A stretch of 64,000 nucleotides of DNA from Paenibacillus sp. E222 (GCF_013401555.1 NZ_CP058552.1:3162001-3226000); one strand, 5' to 3'. Shown: positions 52,291 through 61,743, counted from the first letter of the stretch. Program-made: numbers and translations. The notes: generated by a model from the letters alone, not told the origin.

Positions 52291-52992
52291 GTGCCCGGAT
52301 TGTTTACCGCAATTGCCCTGTTCATTAAAGAGTTAACGTTACTTGTCTCGTATGTCAAAAACAACGCCTTCCCTCAGCCCCTCGCTGAGGATGACGAAGC
52401 CAAACATTTACGCCTCATGGCCGAAGGCAATGCTCATTCGCGTAATTTGCTTATCGAACACAATCTGCGCCTCGTCGCGCATATCGTCAAGAAATTTGAC
52501 AATACTGGCGAAGATCAGGAAGACCTGATTTCGATTGGAACGATTGGTTTAATTAAGGCGATCGAAAGTTTTCAACAAGGCAAAGGGACCAAACTCGCTA
52601 CGTTTGCTGCCCGTTGTATCGAAAACGAAATACTTATGCATCTTCGCTCCCTGAAGAAAACACGTAAAGACGTATCCTTACACGATCCAATCGGAACGGA
52701 CAAAGAGGGCAATGAAATTACATTAATCGATATTCTCGGAACAGAAGCCGACGATGTTGTAGATAAGGTGCAGCTCAAGATTGAAAAAAGCAAGATCTAC
52801 CGCAACCTCGACATCTTGGATGATCGGGAGAAGGAAGTTGTTATTGGCCGATTCGGCTTGGAGGCAGGCGGGGAAGAGCGCACCCAGCGCGAGATAGCCA
52901 AGGAACTTGGCATCTCACGCTCCTATGTTTCACGGATTGAAAAGAGGGCGCTGATGAAACTGTATCACGAGTTTTATAAGGCGAAGCAGTGA
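52291..52992 (+). CDS. sigK: Sporulation sigma factor sigma-K
   Basis: A 233-residue sigma-70 family factor that directs late mother-cell gene expression. The N-terminal pro-sequence and [14 protein letters not shown] are typical of SigK. Region 2 reads [22 protein letters not shown] and [16 protein letters not shown], and region 4 [27 protein letters not shown]. It is uninterrupted, so no skin-type element splits it here. The start is GTG at 52291, with GGAGGTG (52278-52284) upstream; the longer frame from 52204 contains unrelated residues. A decayed copy of its 3' end lies just downstream (53110-53306). Confidence 0.93.
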   Translation: MPGLFTAIALFIKELTLLVSYVKNNAFPQPLAEDDEAKHLRLMAEGNAHSRNLLIEHNLRLVAHIVKKFDNTGEDQEDLISIGTIGLIKAIESFQQGKGTKLATFAARCIENEILMHLRSLKKTRKDVSLHDPIGTDKEGNEITLIDILGTEADDVVDKVQLKIEKSKIYRNLDILDDREKEVVIGRFGLEAGGEERTQREIAKELGISRSYVSRIEKRALMKLYHEFYKAKQ

Positions 52993-53035
52993 GATTCAAG
53001 CTACAAGGTAGTACGGATAACAATAGACTGTATAG

Positions 53036-53070
53036 AAAGCGACTTGTCTGCGGATGAGTTGCTTTTTTTG
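53036..53070 (+). terminator. Terminator after sigK
   Basis: AAAGCGACTT (53036-53045) pairs with AGTTGCTTT (53057-53065) using one G-U pair, then T5. Confidence 0.65.
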
Positions 53071-53109
53071 TTTTAGTCGCTGAGCATATCAACGAGTACT
53101 GCTTTCCAC

Positions 53110-53306
53110 TGGAGATGAGATGTAACTCAAGATTGGAAAAAAAGCAAAAATTGATCGCAATCTAGACATCTTAGAAGATCGGGAGAAGGAAGTTGTTATT
53201 GACCGATTCGGCCTGGAATCAGGCGGGGAAGAGAGCCACCCAACGTGAGAGTGCCAAGGGAACTTGGATCTCACGCTCCCATATATCACGCATTGAGTAG
53301 CGGCGT
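53110..53306 (+). pseudogene. Truncated, frameshifted duplicate of the sigK 3' region
   Basis: It aligns with sigK from about 52748 to 52952. A long block (GATCGGGAGAAGGAAGTTGT onward) is identical, and later stretches differ by point changes and several one-base indels that break the frame. It lacks regions 1-3 and any start. It begins near the codons for KVQLKIEK and ends near RIEKRA. High identity suggests a fairly recent duplication. Confidence 0.85.
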
Positions 53307-53325
53307 TTTTTTGCTCGCTTTAATT

Positions 53326-54159
53326 TTATTTTCCCCGATTTAACCATTTCAGGATGATCTCCACAGCTTCCATATACCGCTGGCCGACGAGCAATCCGGT
53401 ATGGGTTGTATCCCATAGCCCTGCATATTCAGCGTCAAGCTGTTCTGCAGTCAATTGACCTCTTCGCTCCTCATCATCGGATTCTACGGCTTTGATGACC
53501 AGACTCGGACATGTAATGAAATCGCCGTTGATGGATACACCTCCGCTTGACCCAAATGCCGCCGAGAACGTGAGAAATGCCTTTGATGATTCCATCTGCA
53601 AATATTTACGCTGAAATGCAATATCCTCTGCTGATTCGTCAATACTGCTGTGCTCTTCGCGGGCCGGGGGAGGGATGACAATGTCAGGTATCATTCGATC
53701 ACTCTCAGGATAGGGAATCAATTGATGAACTTCCTGACTCAGACTGGAATCAATCACGACCAATCCAGCTAAAGCAGTCGCCTCGGCAATCTTCTGACTG
53801 AGTATTCCGCCCATGCTGAAACCGATGAGAACAGGGGGCTCGTCACACTCCGCCAGAACTTCCCGGATATCCTCCAAATAGTCCTCAAACGTAATTTTCG
53901 TCATATCCATTACCCGGCTTTTGTAATGACTTCTCAGGTTCATGACGTAGCAGGTCCAGCCTTGTTCAACGAAGTGGGGGATATATTTGCTCCACATCCA
54001 GCTGCCTGTATATGCGCCATGAACAAACAAGAGGGGAGGCCTTTTTGCTGAATTTACCGAGGGGGGAGCCGTATGACCTTCATATATTTCAAGGTGTAAA
54101 TCATGTTTTCCTATCGTTTTGACTTCATGTTTAGGTAGCAATTGAGTAAAATCGATCAT
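53326..54159 (-). CDS. Alpha/beta hydrolase
   Basis: A 277-residue cytoplasmic hydrolase. LLFVHGAYTGSWMWSKYIPHFVEQGW is the oxyanion segment and GFSMGGILSQ carries the nucleophile Ser (near 118). A DDEE segment and DTTHTGLLVGQR hold the likely Asp and His. Substrate unknown. GGAGGT precedes the ATG at 54159. A palindrome, AGTTTTATATCAAACT, lies 21 bases upstream and matches a second copy before the MarR gene, so MarR control is likely. Confidence 0.85.
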   Translation of the reverse strand: MIDFTQLLPKHEVKTIGKHDLHLEIYEGHTAPPSVNSAKRPPLLFVHGAYTGSWMWSKYIPHFVEQGWTCYVMNLRSHYKSRVMDMTKITFEDYLEDIREVLAECDEPPVLIGFSMGGILSQKIAEATALAGLVVIDSSLSQEVHQLIPYPESDRMIPDIVIPPPAREEHSSIDESAEDIAFQRKYLQMESSKAFLTFSAAFGSSGGVSINGDFITCPSLVIKAVESDDEERRGQLTAEQLDAEYAGLWDTTHTGLLVGQRYMEAVEIILKWLNRGK

Positions 54160-54179
54160 TAGGACAAACCTCCAAAATT

Positions 54180-54195
54180 AGTTTTATATCAAACT
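54180..54195. promoter_or_regulatory. Putative MarR operator before the hydrolase gene
   Basis: AGTTTTATATCAAACT, an imperfect palindrome, differs from the perfect copy at 54647-54662 in only two positions. Confidence 0.6.
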
Positions 54196-54212
54196 ATTTA
54201 TCCAAAAAAAAT

Positions 54213-54635
54213 TTAGAAGTTGCTGTGAATTTTCATTAAAATTCGAAGCAGTTCCTTTTTCTCCGCATCAGTAACATCCGTATAAAACGCGTCCAGCAAG
54301 CGCTGCGAGATTTCCTCAAAGGCCGGTTTAAGTTGTTCTCCTTTTGCAGTCAATGCCACTTGGACAATCCGTGAATCAGTTGCATCGCGCTCTTTGACGA
54401 CATAACCGTTGCGAACCAATTTGTCGACAAGTGCTGTGACTGTGGATTTATCCTTGCCAATTTTTTTGGAAATTTCAGCCATGGTCATTCTGGAGTTGTT
54501 GTACAGGGCGTAGATAATATCCCCATGCGACGTAGCCAGATCCTGAATTCCCTGCCCAGCCATCTCGGATAAAATGAAGCGGTTGACCTTCTCTTTAATT
54601 TTGGATATGAGTGATATAGCGTCTGTCGTTTTCAT
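54213..54635 (-). CDS. MarR family transcriptional regulator
   Basis: A 140-residue winged helix-turn-helix protein. The DNA-binding segment is MTMAEISKKIGKDKSTVTALVDKLVRNGYVVKERDATDSR, with the DxR wing intact. The ATG at 54635 fits the family length; longer in-frame starts run through its own operator. A palindrome, AGTTTGTTATCAAACT (54647-54662), lies 11 bases upstream. A near-identical copy precedes the hydrolase gene downstream on the same strand, suggesting autoregulation and control of the hydrolase. Confidence 0.88.
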   Translation of the reverse strand: MKTTDAISLISKIKEKVNRFILSEMAGQGIQDLATSHGDIIYALYNNSRMTMAEISKKIGKDKSTVTALVDKLVRNGYVVKERDATDSRIVQVALTAKGEQLKPAFEEISQRLLDAFYTDVTDAEKKELLRILMKIHSNF

Positions 54636-54646
54636 ACGAGTAATAT

Positions 54647-54662
54647 AGTTTGTTATCAAACT
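54647..54662. promoter_or_regulatory. Putative MarR autoregulatory operator
   Basis: AGTTTG-TTAT-CAAACT is a perfect inverted repeat with a four-base centre, immediately upstream of the marR-type gene. Confidence 0.65.
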
Positions 54663-54781
54663 AATGTCAAGCTCGGATCTCAAATACTGACACATAAGCG
54701 GAGAACAAAAAGAGCAGCGAGAAACATTTTCTCCTGCTCTTCCGATTTTTTCATTTAAACCTGGAAGCAGATTCCCTGCAA

Positions 54782-55846
54782 TTACTTGATCGGATTTGCT
54801 CTCATTTCCTGTTCCATCTTCTCAATGCCGTCCAGAATTTGATATCCATAACCCCAGAACTGACTGAAATCCGTTACGTAAATTTGTTTGTTTTTGATGG
54901 CATTCATGCTTTGCAGTGCAGGGTTGGCATACAGATTTTGAATCAGCTTGTCGATATCCGGGGAACCGGCATAGGCGGATAAGAGCAGGTAGTCTGGGTT
55001 TGCCGTGATTAGCTGTTCCACACTGACTTCGCCTTGCACGCCATCAAACGTATTTTTCAGTTTCAACAGGCTCAGTGCATCCAACTGATACGTATCATTT
55101 TGCATGCTGCTCACAGTAATCGTGTCTTCCGTAGCAGGGACGATATAGGCAAAACTATGCTCAGATTGATCCGCCACACTTGTCTTGATGGCTTCAACCC
55201 GAGCTTTCAGGCTTTCTGTGAATTTTGCGGCGTTGTCCTGTACATCGAAGATTTGGCCCAACTGTGCAATATCCTTATAGAGGCTGTCCAATGTCCCTTG
55301 ATGATTCGTCGTTTGCAGGAAGGTGCGGATGTTCATGTCATTCAAGCCATCCACGGTACCTACACCCCAGTCTGCGTCTGCGAAGAGGTCGCCACGTCCC
55401 AGTACCAGATCTGGACTTGCGCCTACAACGAGCTCTTTGCCCACATAATCTTTGGACAAGACAGGAATTTTCGCAAAATCATCTGCGACATCCGGAGTAA
55501 CCGTGCCATACAATGCGGCGACTCCAACTATTTTATCGGTCAGCCCAAGCTTGATCAGCATTTCTGCCGCAGATTGGGTATTCGCCACGACACGTTCGGG
55601 GGCTTTCTCGAATGTTTGTGATTTTGGTTTCCACTCACCACCTTCCCCTGAGATGGTGAAGTTCTCAATCGTGAGCGGATAGGATGTTTTGCTTGTATTT
55701 TCTACTTGAGTTGTTGTTTCGGATGAATGGCTTCCCTCCGCAGCGGGGGTGGTAGTGGTGGAAGAGGATGCATCGGAACATGCTGCAAGCAAGAGCAACA
55801 GGAGACTTAAAGAAGCGAACCAAGTGGGTCTGTATTTGAATTTCAT
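54782..55846 (-). CDS. Iron-siderophore ABC transporter substrate-binding lipoprotein
   Basis: A 354-residue FecB/BtuF-class binding protein with lipobox LAAC (near residue 23) and a Ser/Thr-rich linker to about residue 55. The binding domain has ERVVANTQSAAEMLIKLGLTDKIVGV, ASPDLVLGRGDLF and the C-terminal SQFWGYGYQILDGIEKM. It delivers a ferric chelate to the permease at 55980 and ATPase at 57092, which are divergent. The Fur box between the two transcripts can control both. The chelate is unknown. Confidence 0.9.
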   Translation of the reverse strand: MKFKYRPTWFASLSLLLLLLAACSDASSSTTTTPAAEGSHSSETTTQVENTSKTSYPLTIENFTISGEGGEWKPKSQTFEKAPERVVANTQSAAEMLIKLGLTDKIVGVAALYGTVTPDVADDFAKIPVLSKDYVGKELVVGASPDLVLGRGDLFADADWGVGTVDGLNDMNIRTFLQTTNHQGTLDSLYKDIAQLGQIFDVQDNAAKFTESLKARVEAIKTSVADQSEHSFAYIVPATEDTITVSSMQNDTYQLDALSLLKLKNTFDGVQGEVSVEQLITANPDYLLLSAYAGSPDIDKLIQNLYANPALQSMNAIKNKQIYVTDFSQFWGYGYQILDGIEKMEQEMRANPIK

Positions 55847-55880
55847 CTAGCGACGAGCCCCTTTTCTTTATGTTTTTAAA

Positions 55881-55910
55881 TTGACAAAGATAATCATTCT
55901 CAATTATAAT
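55881..55910 (+). promoter_or_regulatory. Fur box within the divergent iron-transport promoter
   Basis: TTGACA (55881-55886) and TATAAT (55905-55910) with an 18-base spacer form a promoter for the permease genes. Between them lies AGATAATCATTCTCA (55888-55902), a 7-1-7 Fur box (consensus TGATAATNATTATCA). Fur binding would block RNA polymerase directly. Confidence 0.85.
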
Positions 55911-55979
55911 CCGAGAAAATGCTTTGTAAATAGCTAAATTTTTATTATTCAAATTCAAGTGGAATTGATGGGGGAAGAG

Positions 55980-57089
55980 ATGGCACAGACGGCTCAGATT
56001 CAGAAGCAGCTTATGGGAAAAAGGGAGTCCCTGATTCACAGCAAATCCGGTTTTGCAGTATTGATTGCCGCTTTAATCATCGTCATGGTTATTTCGGTTG
56101 GGATTGCTGTATCCATTGGGCAGGTGAGCATTCCGCTCGCCGAGTCTTATCGCATTCTGTTGTACAAATTAACCGGATTTCAATTCGGCTCTACGCCGAT
56201 TGAGGCGGGGTCCTTTACGGATATTATCTGGCAGATTCGCTTTCCGCGTGTATTGATGGCCATGTTTATCGGTGCAGGGTTAGCTTTGTGTGGTGCAGTT
56301 ATGCAGGCTGCAGTGCAGAATCCACTTGCAGATCCCTATATACTGGGGATCTCCTCTGGAGCTTCGCTCGGGGCTACGTTTGCCATTCTGATCGGATTCG
56401 GCGCGATTGGCTGGCTTGGTCAGACCGGGGTGGCCTTCTGGGCATTTGCCGGAGCGATGGGTGCATCCTTGCTGGTCCTGGCTCTTGCAGGTATTCGGGG
56501 GAAAATGACATCGGTCAAGCTGGTGCTTGCAGGGATGGTCATTAATGCGCTGTGCAGTGCCTTTTCGAACTTTATCATTTATTTTGCCAACAATGCCGAA
56601 GGCATCAAGACGGTAACATTCTGGACTATGGGCAGTCTCGCCTCATCCGGATGGAACAAGCTTCCGCTGATTAGCATCGTTGTGCTCGTAGCCATTTTGT
56701 TCTTCCTGTTGCAGTCCCGGGTCCTTAATACGATGCTGCTGGGTGACGAAGCCGCGGTTACACTCGGAATTAATCTCAGTGTATATCGTAGATTGTATAT
56801 GCTGTTAACGGCTCTCGTCACCGGTGTAATGGTAGCAAGCTGCGGTATGATCGGTTTTGTCGGATTGATTATTCCACATATCGTGAGAGGGCTGGTCGGA
56901 TCGGATCATCGTAAAGTCATGCCTGTATCCGTTCTGTTCGGTGCCATCTTCCTGATCTGGACGGATGTTATTGCACGATCACTGATTTCCAGCGTTGAAT
57001 TGCCGATCGGGATCATTACAGCGATGATTGGTGCGCCGATGTTTATGTATATGTTAGTCAAAAAAGGCTACGGTTTTGGAGGAAAATAA
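55980..57089 (+). CDS. FecCD family iron-siderophore permease
   Basis: A 369-residue single-domain permease with about nine to ten membrane segments. Signatures are IRFPRVLMAMFIGAGLALCGAVMQ, NPLADPYILGISSGASLGAT and MIGFVGLIIPHIVRGLVG. It would work as a homodimer, unlike the fused permease at 3735-5783. The ATG at 55980 with GGGGGA upstream is chosen; in-frame GTG 55959 and ATG 55968 are alternatives. It ends 2 bases before the ATPase gene. Confidence 0.9.
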   Translation: MAQTAQIQKQLMGKRESLIHSKSGFAVLIAALIIVMVISVGIAVSIGQVSIPLAESYRILLYKLTGFQFGSTPIEAGSFTDIIWQIRFPRVLMAMFIGAGLALCGAVMQAAVQNPLADPYILGISSGASLGATFAILIGFGAIGWLGQTGVAFWAFAGAMGASLLVLALAGIRGKMTSVKLVLAGMVINALCSAFSNFIIYFANNAEGIKTVTFWTMGSLASSGWNKLPLISIVVLVAILFFLLQSRVLNTMLLGDEAAVTLGINLSVYRRLYMLLTALVTGVMVASCGMIGFVGLIIPHIVRGLVGSDHRKVMPVSVLFGAIFLIWTDVIARSLISSVELPIGIITAMIGAPMFMYMLVKKGYGFGGK

Positions 57090-57091
57090 AC

Positions 57092-57859
57092 ATGAAACTG
57101 AATGTAGAAAATGTATCCATATCGGTGCTGAACACGGATATTATCCGGGACATTTCTTTACAGGTAAAAGGCAAGCAATTCGTCGGCCTGATTGGCCCAA
57201 ACGGTTGTGGTAAATCAACGCTGCTCAAGAGCATCTATAAAGTGATCAAGCCGCAGCAAGGCAAAGTATTTCTTGATGATACGGACATTCTGAAATCTAG
57301 TCCCAAGGTCGTGTCCCGGCATATGGGCGTTGTGGGTCAGTTTAACGAATTAAGCTTTGATTTTACGGTGCGTGAAATGGTCATGATGGGTCGCACCCCG
57401 CACAAGAAGCTGCTGGAGACAGATAATGAACGGGATTATGAAATCGTGGAACAGGCGTTGGAAAAGGTACATCTGACCGGACATGCGGACCGCAATTACG
57501 TGTCCCTGTCCGGCGGGGAGAAGCAGCGTGTGGTCCTCGCCCGAGTGCTGGCGCAGCAGCCCGAATTTCTGATATTGGACGAGCCTACCAATCATCTGGA
57601 TATCAAATATCAGCTTCAGATCCTCAACATTGTGCGGAGTCTGGATATCGGCATATTGGCTGCGCTTCATGATCTCGAACTCGCCGCAGCGTATTGCGAT
57701 TACCTCTATGTTGTGAAGCAGGGGCAGATTGTGGTTCATGGCAAACCCGCCGATATCCTAACCCGTGAAATGATCGGTGAAGTATTCGACGTGGAATGTG
57801 AAATCTATGAAAATCCGGTTACCGGTGGCTTGGGTATTGCCTATTTGAGTACACGGTGA
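57092..57859 (+). CDS. Iron-siderophore ABC transporter ATP-binding protein
   Basis: A 255-residue ATPase of the FecE/FhuC type. Walker A is GPNGCGKST (near residue 34), the signature is LSGGEKQR (near 136), Walker B is FLILDEPTNHLD (near 156) and the switch His lies in LAALHDLELAA. It energises the permease at 55980 with the binding protein at 54782. It could also serve the ATPase-less fused permease near the start of the window, but that is speculation. Confidence 0.92.
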   Translation: MKLNVENVSISVLNTDIIRDISLQVKGKQFVGLIGPNGCGKSTLLKSIYKVIKPQQGKVFLDDTDILKSSPKVVSRHMGVVGQFNELSFDFTVREMVMMGRTPHKKLLETDNERDYEIVEQALEKVHLTGHADRNYVSLSGGEKQRVVLARVLAQQPEFLILDEPTNHLDIKYQLQILNIVRSLDIGILAALHDLELAAAYCDYLYVVKQGQIVVHGKPADILTREMIGEVFDVECEIYENPVTGGLGIAYLSTR

Positions 57860-57958
57860 GACAGGGAACTGTCTTAACTGAAACTCACACATGTTCTCTC
57901 GTTATCTCTTCCACTATAACTCCGGTTGCGCAGACAATTATGGAGTAAGCAGCAAAAG

Positions 57959-58008
57959 AAGAACTGTCTTTAAGCGGAATATATGCTTAAATGACAGTTC
58001 TTTTTGTT
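57959..58008. terminator. Terminator after the iron ABC operon
   Basis: AAGAACTGTC (57959-57968) pairs with GACAGTTCTT (57993-58002), with an inner TTAAGC/GCTTAA pair, then TTT. Confidence 0.8.
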
Positions 58009-58082
58009 CTAGAGTCAAATGTCACATGTCACGTGTATTCAGATGCCGTACATCACCTTCTTTGGAGGCTCTGCCACTCCCG

Positions 58083-58685
58083 CTAAATCGATGCTCCCAT
58101 CGCTTTATATGTTCCTAACAGGGCAATGCGGGTTAATTGAAGAGCCATATGATGAGGTGAATTTACCTTACTATCAGCAAGCCATTTGTGAATAATTCCA
58201 AGGGTGGAAAAGCTGATATGATCCAGTAAAAAATCCAGAGGCACTTCTTTTTGCTCCAGGCCTAACTGGGATATCCGATCCCAAAACATCTCTCTAATCA
58301 CTTCATTCAACCGGCTGTTGAAATTCCCGGCAGGATTAATGAGTACCATCACCCGATAGAATTCATCATGCTCCAATATATGCTCGAACAATACGATGAA
58401 AATGGGATCAGGCTCATTAAATGAAGGTAGGCTCCCAAGGTGAGCATTCCGTTCCGCCAGTAACTGCTCAAGCAGTTGAAATTTCTCATTCACCATGCTA
58501 TCCAATAAATCATCCTTGTCCAGAAAGTGGGCGTAAAAGGTAGAGCGATTGATATTCGCTTGTTCGGCGATGTCCACGACACTAATTTCGGTGTAGGCTT
58601 TCTGTGGCAAAATTTTCAGGAGAGCTTTGGAAATCATCACACGGGTCCGTAAAATTCTTCGATCCACTCCACGGGAGTCATTCAC
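58083..58685 (-). CDS. TetR family transcriptional regulator
   Basis: A 200-residue regulator with helix-turn-helix ISVVDIAEQANINRSTFYAHF and a TetR_C-type ligand domain ending in LGTYKAMG. The start is GTG at 58685, with GAGGTGA at about 6 bases; an overlapping ATG is out of frame. Divergent from ssuD. An inverted repeat near 58712-58729 may be its operator. Control of ssuD is plausible but unproven. Confidence 0.85.
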   Translation of the reverse strand: MNDSRGVDRRILRTRVMISKALLKILPQKAYTEISVVDIAEQANINRSTFYAHFLDKDDLLDSMVNEKFQLLEQLLAERNAHLGSLPSFNEPDPIFIVLFEHILEHDEFYRVMVLINPAGNFNSRLNEVIREMFWDRISQLGLEQKEVPLDFLLDHISFSTLGIIHKWLADSKVNSPHHMALQLTRIALLGTYKAMGASI

Positions 58686-58711
58686 TTCTCATCACCTCGA
58701 AAACAACGGAT

Positions 58712-58729
58712 TGATCAACTTTGTTGACC
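58712..58729. promoter_or_regulatory. Candidate TetR operator in the TetR-ssuD region
   Basis: TGATCAACTTTGTTGACC contains the inverted repeat TCAAC-TTT-GTTGA about 30 bp upstream of the TetR start. Position and symmetry suggest an operator; tentative. Confidence 0.35.
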
Positions 58730-58916
58730 CTTCAAATGGTTTGGGAATGTAGATTATTAAGACATCTCGCAACACATCGGTCAAATGCGTTGTTTAACCG
58801 TCAGATTCTGCGTAATTGATCGTTGATATGCAACGGATAATAGCTATCATAATAAATAAAACACACCAAATCAATCGGAAAAATAAAATATAAAAAATAG
58901 GAATGAGGTCATACCT

Positions 58917-60077
58917 ATGGAACTGTTTTGGTTTATTCCCACACACGGGGATGGCAGGTATCTTGGAACAAAAGAAGGAGCCCGGGCAGTCAGTTACCAT
59001 TACTGCAAGCAGGTGGCGCAAGCCGCGGATGAACTTGGATATGCCGGTGTTTTGTTACCTACGGGAAAGTCGTGTGAAGATGCCTGGATTGTGGCTTCAT
59101 CGCTGATTTCTTCCACGGACAGGCTCAAGTTTCTTGTCGCGGCGCGTCCAGGTCTGATGATGCCAACCACTGCTGCACGCATGGCCGCAACCCTGGATCG
59201 TTTCTCCAAAGGAAGACTGCTGATCAATGTGGTGGCTGGTGGAGATCCAATTGAGCTTGAAGGAGAAGGGCTGTTCCTGGACCACGATGAGCGCTATGCG
59301 TTAGCCGATGAATTTCTGACCATCTGGCGCAAGGAATTGGAGGGAGAGGCGGTTGACTATGAAGGCCAATATCTGAAGGTTAAGGGTGGCTCCGTCCTGT
59401 ACCCGGCCATCCAAAAGCCACATCCCCCACTCTATTTTGGAGGTTCCTCGGAAGCAGCAATGGAAGTGGCAGCAGACCATGTCGATGTGTATTTAACGTG
59501 GGGTGAGCCTCCGAGTCAGGTGCAAGCCAAAATTCATCAAATGCGGGAGCTGGCTGCGAAAAAAGGAAGAAGCATTCGTTTTGGCATACGTATGCATGTG
59601 ATTGTGCGTCCCACAGCAGATGAAGCATGGAAGGCCGCTAATGAACTGATCTCCCACCTGGATGAGGAGACGATAGCCGCTGCCCAGAAGATCTATGCCC
59701 GCATGGATTCCGTGGGTCAGCAGAGAATGGCCAAGCTGCATAATGGTGATCGTTCCAACCTGGAGATTAGCCCCAATCTGTGGGCGGGCATCGGCTTGGT
59801 TAGAGGTGGTGCCGGAACCGCACTTGTTGGTGATCCCGATCAGGTCGCAGCCAGAATCAGAGAGTATGAAGAACTGGGGATTGAGACCTTCATCTTATCC
59901 GGTTATCCGCATCTGGAAGAATGTTATCGTACTGCTGAACTGCTGTTTCCAAAGCTTCAGTACTCGCAACATGGAGGAAACGGCGATCATTCCTTTGTTG
60001 GTCCATTTGGAGAAATCATTGCCAATAACAACATCCCGGACCACATGGTCAAAACCGAAGTTACCTCCAAGTCCTAA
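58917..60077 (+). CDS. ssuD: FMNH2-dependent alkanesulfonate monooxygenase
   Basis: A 386-residue luciferase-like (LLM-class) TIM-barrel enzyme that frees sulfite from alkanesulfonates using reduced flavin and oxygen. SsuD-type features are [14 protein letters not shown] at the start, [40 protein letters not shown], and [13 protein letters not shown]. The length matches SsuD. It stands alone: no SsuE reductase or SsuABC transporter is adjacent, so reduced flavin and uptake come from elsewhere. AATGAGGTC precedes the ATG. Confidence 0.88.
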   Translation: MELFWFIPTHGDGRYLGTKEGARAVSYHYCKQVAQAADELGYAGVLLPTGKSCEDAWIVASSLISSTDRLKFLVAARPGLMMPTTAARMAATLDRFSKGRLLINVVAGGDPIELEGEGLFLDHDERYALADEFLTIWRKELEGEAVDYEGQYLKVKGGSVLYPAIQKPHPPLYFGGSSEAAMEVAADHVDVYLTWGEPPSQVQAKIHQMRELAAKKGRSIRFGIRMHVIVRPTADEAWKAANELISHLDEETIAAAQKIYARMDSVGQQRMAKLHNGDRSNLEISPNLWAGIGLVRGGAGTALVGDPDQVAARIREYEELGIETFILSGYPHLEECYRTAELLFPKLQYSQHGGNGDHSFVGPFGEIIANNNIPDHMVKTEVTSKS

Positions 60078-60386
60078 TTTCATAACCGATTAAGACAACT
60101 AAAGACACCTGAATGAATCCTTCGGGTGTCTTTTTACATGCTGTAGAAAGGGGCCACCTGCGGCCAGCCTCACGTAAACGAGTTGCCCGTTTGGTTCCAT
60201 CGTGGCCGTTTCTTAGCCTGTTCCTGATCTGGTTAAAAATTTACAATTGTTTAGGACAAGAGATGTGGATGAGGAAAATAGTCCCGACATTATAAGGACC
60301 ATTATACTACATCCTAAAATAAGGAAATGACCGATATTATTATGGAGAGCTTTCTTCTAACAAAATGAGGAGTGATACAACGTACA
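60078..60386. other. Intergenic region after ssuD
   Basis: Holds the ssuD terminator (60101-60136). The rest shows no gene, repeat or clear promoter. Confidence 0.5.
60101..60136 (+). terminator. Terminator after ssuD
   Basis: AAAGACACCTGAA pairs with TTCGGGTGTCTTT, using one G-U pair, followed by Ts. Confidence 0.8.
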
Positions 60387-60884
60387 ATGTATACAAACAT
60401 GATCCAAAAGCATCTATCCCAAGGAGATATGGAAGGCGTTGTTAAACAAATTGCATATATTGGCGAAAAAAAGGATACCACCCAATTCCCTTTCTTGATT
60501 GAACTCCTGAAATCTACGGACAACAAAATACTACGAAACGAAATTGCTATTGCTTTATCTGACATTGGAGATGATCGAGCAGTTGAACCGTTAATTGAAG
60601 TCATCACAGACCCCAAGACATCAGGAAGCAGAGGCACATTGCTATACGCTCTTGAAAACCTGAATTACATAGTACATATAGAGAACATTATTCCATTTAT
60701 CGGTGATTCCAGTCTGGAAGTGAGCGCGCAGTCATTCATGTTGCTGGAGCAAATGATGGATAAGTTATCGGATTTACAAAACCTTAGGTGTCAACAACTT
60801 ATTGAAATGCAAATCTCACATAACCAAAGCAAGCTTCTGGAAGTAGCATTAGACATGTTGAAGAAATGGAGGTATCAAGTGTAG
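60387..60884 (+). CDS. HEAT-repeat protein
   Basis: A soluble protein of about 165 residues with at least two HEAT-like helical repeats (FPFLIELLKSTDNKILRNEIAIALSDIGDDRAVEPLIEVI). A third helical region follows around SSLEVSAQSFMLLEQMM. It is likely a protein-protein interaction scaffold. The ATG at 60387 follows GAGGAG (60367-60372) at a rather long 14 bases; a GTG at 60372 overlaps that site. No partner is apparent. Confidence 0.75.
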   Translation: MYTNMIQKHLSQGDMEGVVKQIAYIGEKKDTTQFPFLIELLKSTDNKILRNEIAIALSDIGDDRAVEPLIEVITDPKTSGSRGTLLYALENLNYIVHIENIIPFIGDSSLEVSAQSFMLLEQMMDKLSDLQNLRCQQLIEMQISHNQSKLLEVALDMLKKWRYQV

Positions 60885-60971
60885 AAAATAGATGAACACG
60901 TTTCTTTCAATCTGACCTCGCTATCGTTTACAATAAGGAATTGAATGCAGCAAACGAAGGAGCGGGTCATA

Positions 60972-61634
60972 TTGGCAAAGCAGAAATACTATGTCGTCTG
61001 GGCAGGAAAGCAGCCTGGCATATATAGCACATGGGCGGAATGCAAAGCACAGACGGATCATTTTACCGGAGCAAAATATAAATCGTATGAATCGAAAGCT
61101 GCAGCCGAAGAGGCATATCGTGCGGGATGGAAAGGAAACTGGGGTACTGGGGCCAGTGGTTCAGGCGCTTCTTCGAAGACGAAGTCAGGCACTAGCGGAA
61201 GAAGCGCGGGCATGGAGACCTCTGCAGAAATTGACTATGACAGCATCTCAGTTGATGTTGGTACGCGTGGGAATCCAGGGCCAGTGGAATATAAAGGTGT
61301 GGATACCCGCACGGGTGAGATTATTTTCTCCGTTGGGCCAATTTCCAAAGGTACGAATAATCTGGGTGAATTTCTGGCAATCGTACATGCCTTGGCGTAT
61401 CTCAAAAAAGAGGGCAGTAACAAGACGGTTTATACGGACTCCGTCAATGCAATGAAATGGTTAAAGCAAAAAGCGGTATCCACCACACTCGCAAGGGATG
61501 CTTCCACCGAAGAGATCTGGCTGATGATTGACCGTGCAGAGCAGTGGCTCCGGACGAATACGTACAGCAATAAAGTGCTAAAATGGCAGACCAAGCAGTG
61601 GGGCGAAATCAAGGCGGATTATGGCCGAAAATAG
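60972..61634 (+). CDS. rnhA: Ribonuclease HI with N-terminal hybrid-binding domain
   Basis: A 220-residue nuclease degrading RNA in RNA-DNA hybrids. Residues 1-48 (KYYVVWAGKQPGIYSTWAEC ... AEEAYRAGW) are the RNase H1 N-terminal hybrid-binding (viroplasmin-like) domain known from eukaryotic RNase H1. A Gly/Ser-rich linker runs to about residue 85. The catalytic domain has the acids of SVDVGTRGNPGP, NNLGEFLAIVHAL and VYTDSVNAMKW, and ends QWGEIKADYGRK. The TTG at 60972, with AGGAGCGG upstream and a start MAKQKYYVVW, is preferred; an ATG at 60945 is possible. Single gene. Confidence 0.88.
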   Translation: MAKQKYYVVWAGKQPGIYSTWAECKAQTDHFTGAKYKSYESKAAAEEAYRAGWKGNWGTGASGSGASSKTKSGTSGRSAGMETSAEIDYDSISVDVGTRGNPGPVEYKGVDTRTGEIIFSVGPISKGTNNLGEFLAIVHALAYLKKEGSNKTVYTDSVNAMKWLKQKAVSTTLARDASTEEIWLMIDRAEQWLRTNTYSNKVLKWQTKQWGEIKADYGRK

Positions 61635-61743
61635 CCCTATTTCTCTACAATTTCTGTATTATTAATTTTCTATGAGAAACGATGTTTACAATTTCCAGTT
61701 TCCATTCTATAATCAGTTCATTATGATAAGTTACACATATGAA

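Noticed and set aside
52291..53306. sigK split by a skin-type element
   Set aside because: sigK is continuous from 52291 to 52992; the downstream similarity is a partial duplicate, not the second half of a split gene.
58686..58916. S-box or T-box riboswitch upstream of ssuD
   Set aside because: The region is short and AT-rich with no terminator hairpin or conserved riboswitch core that I can see.
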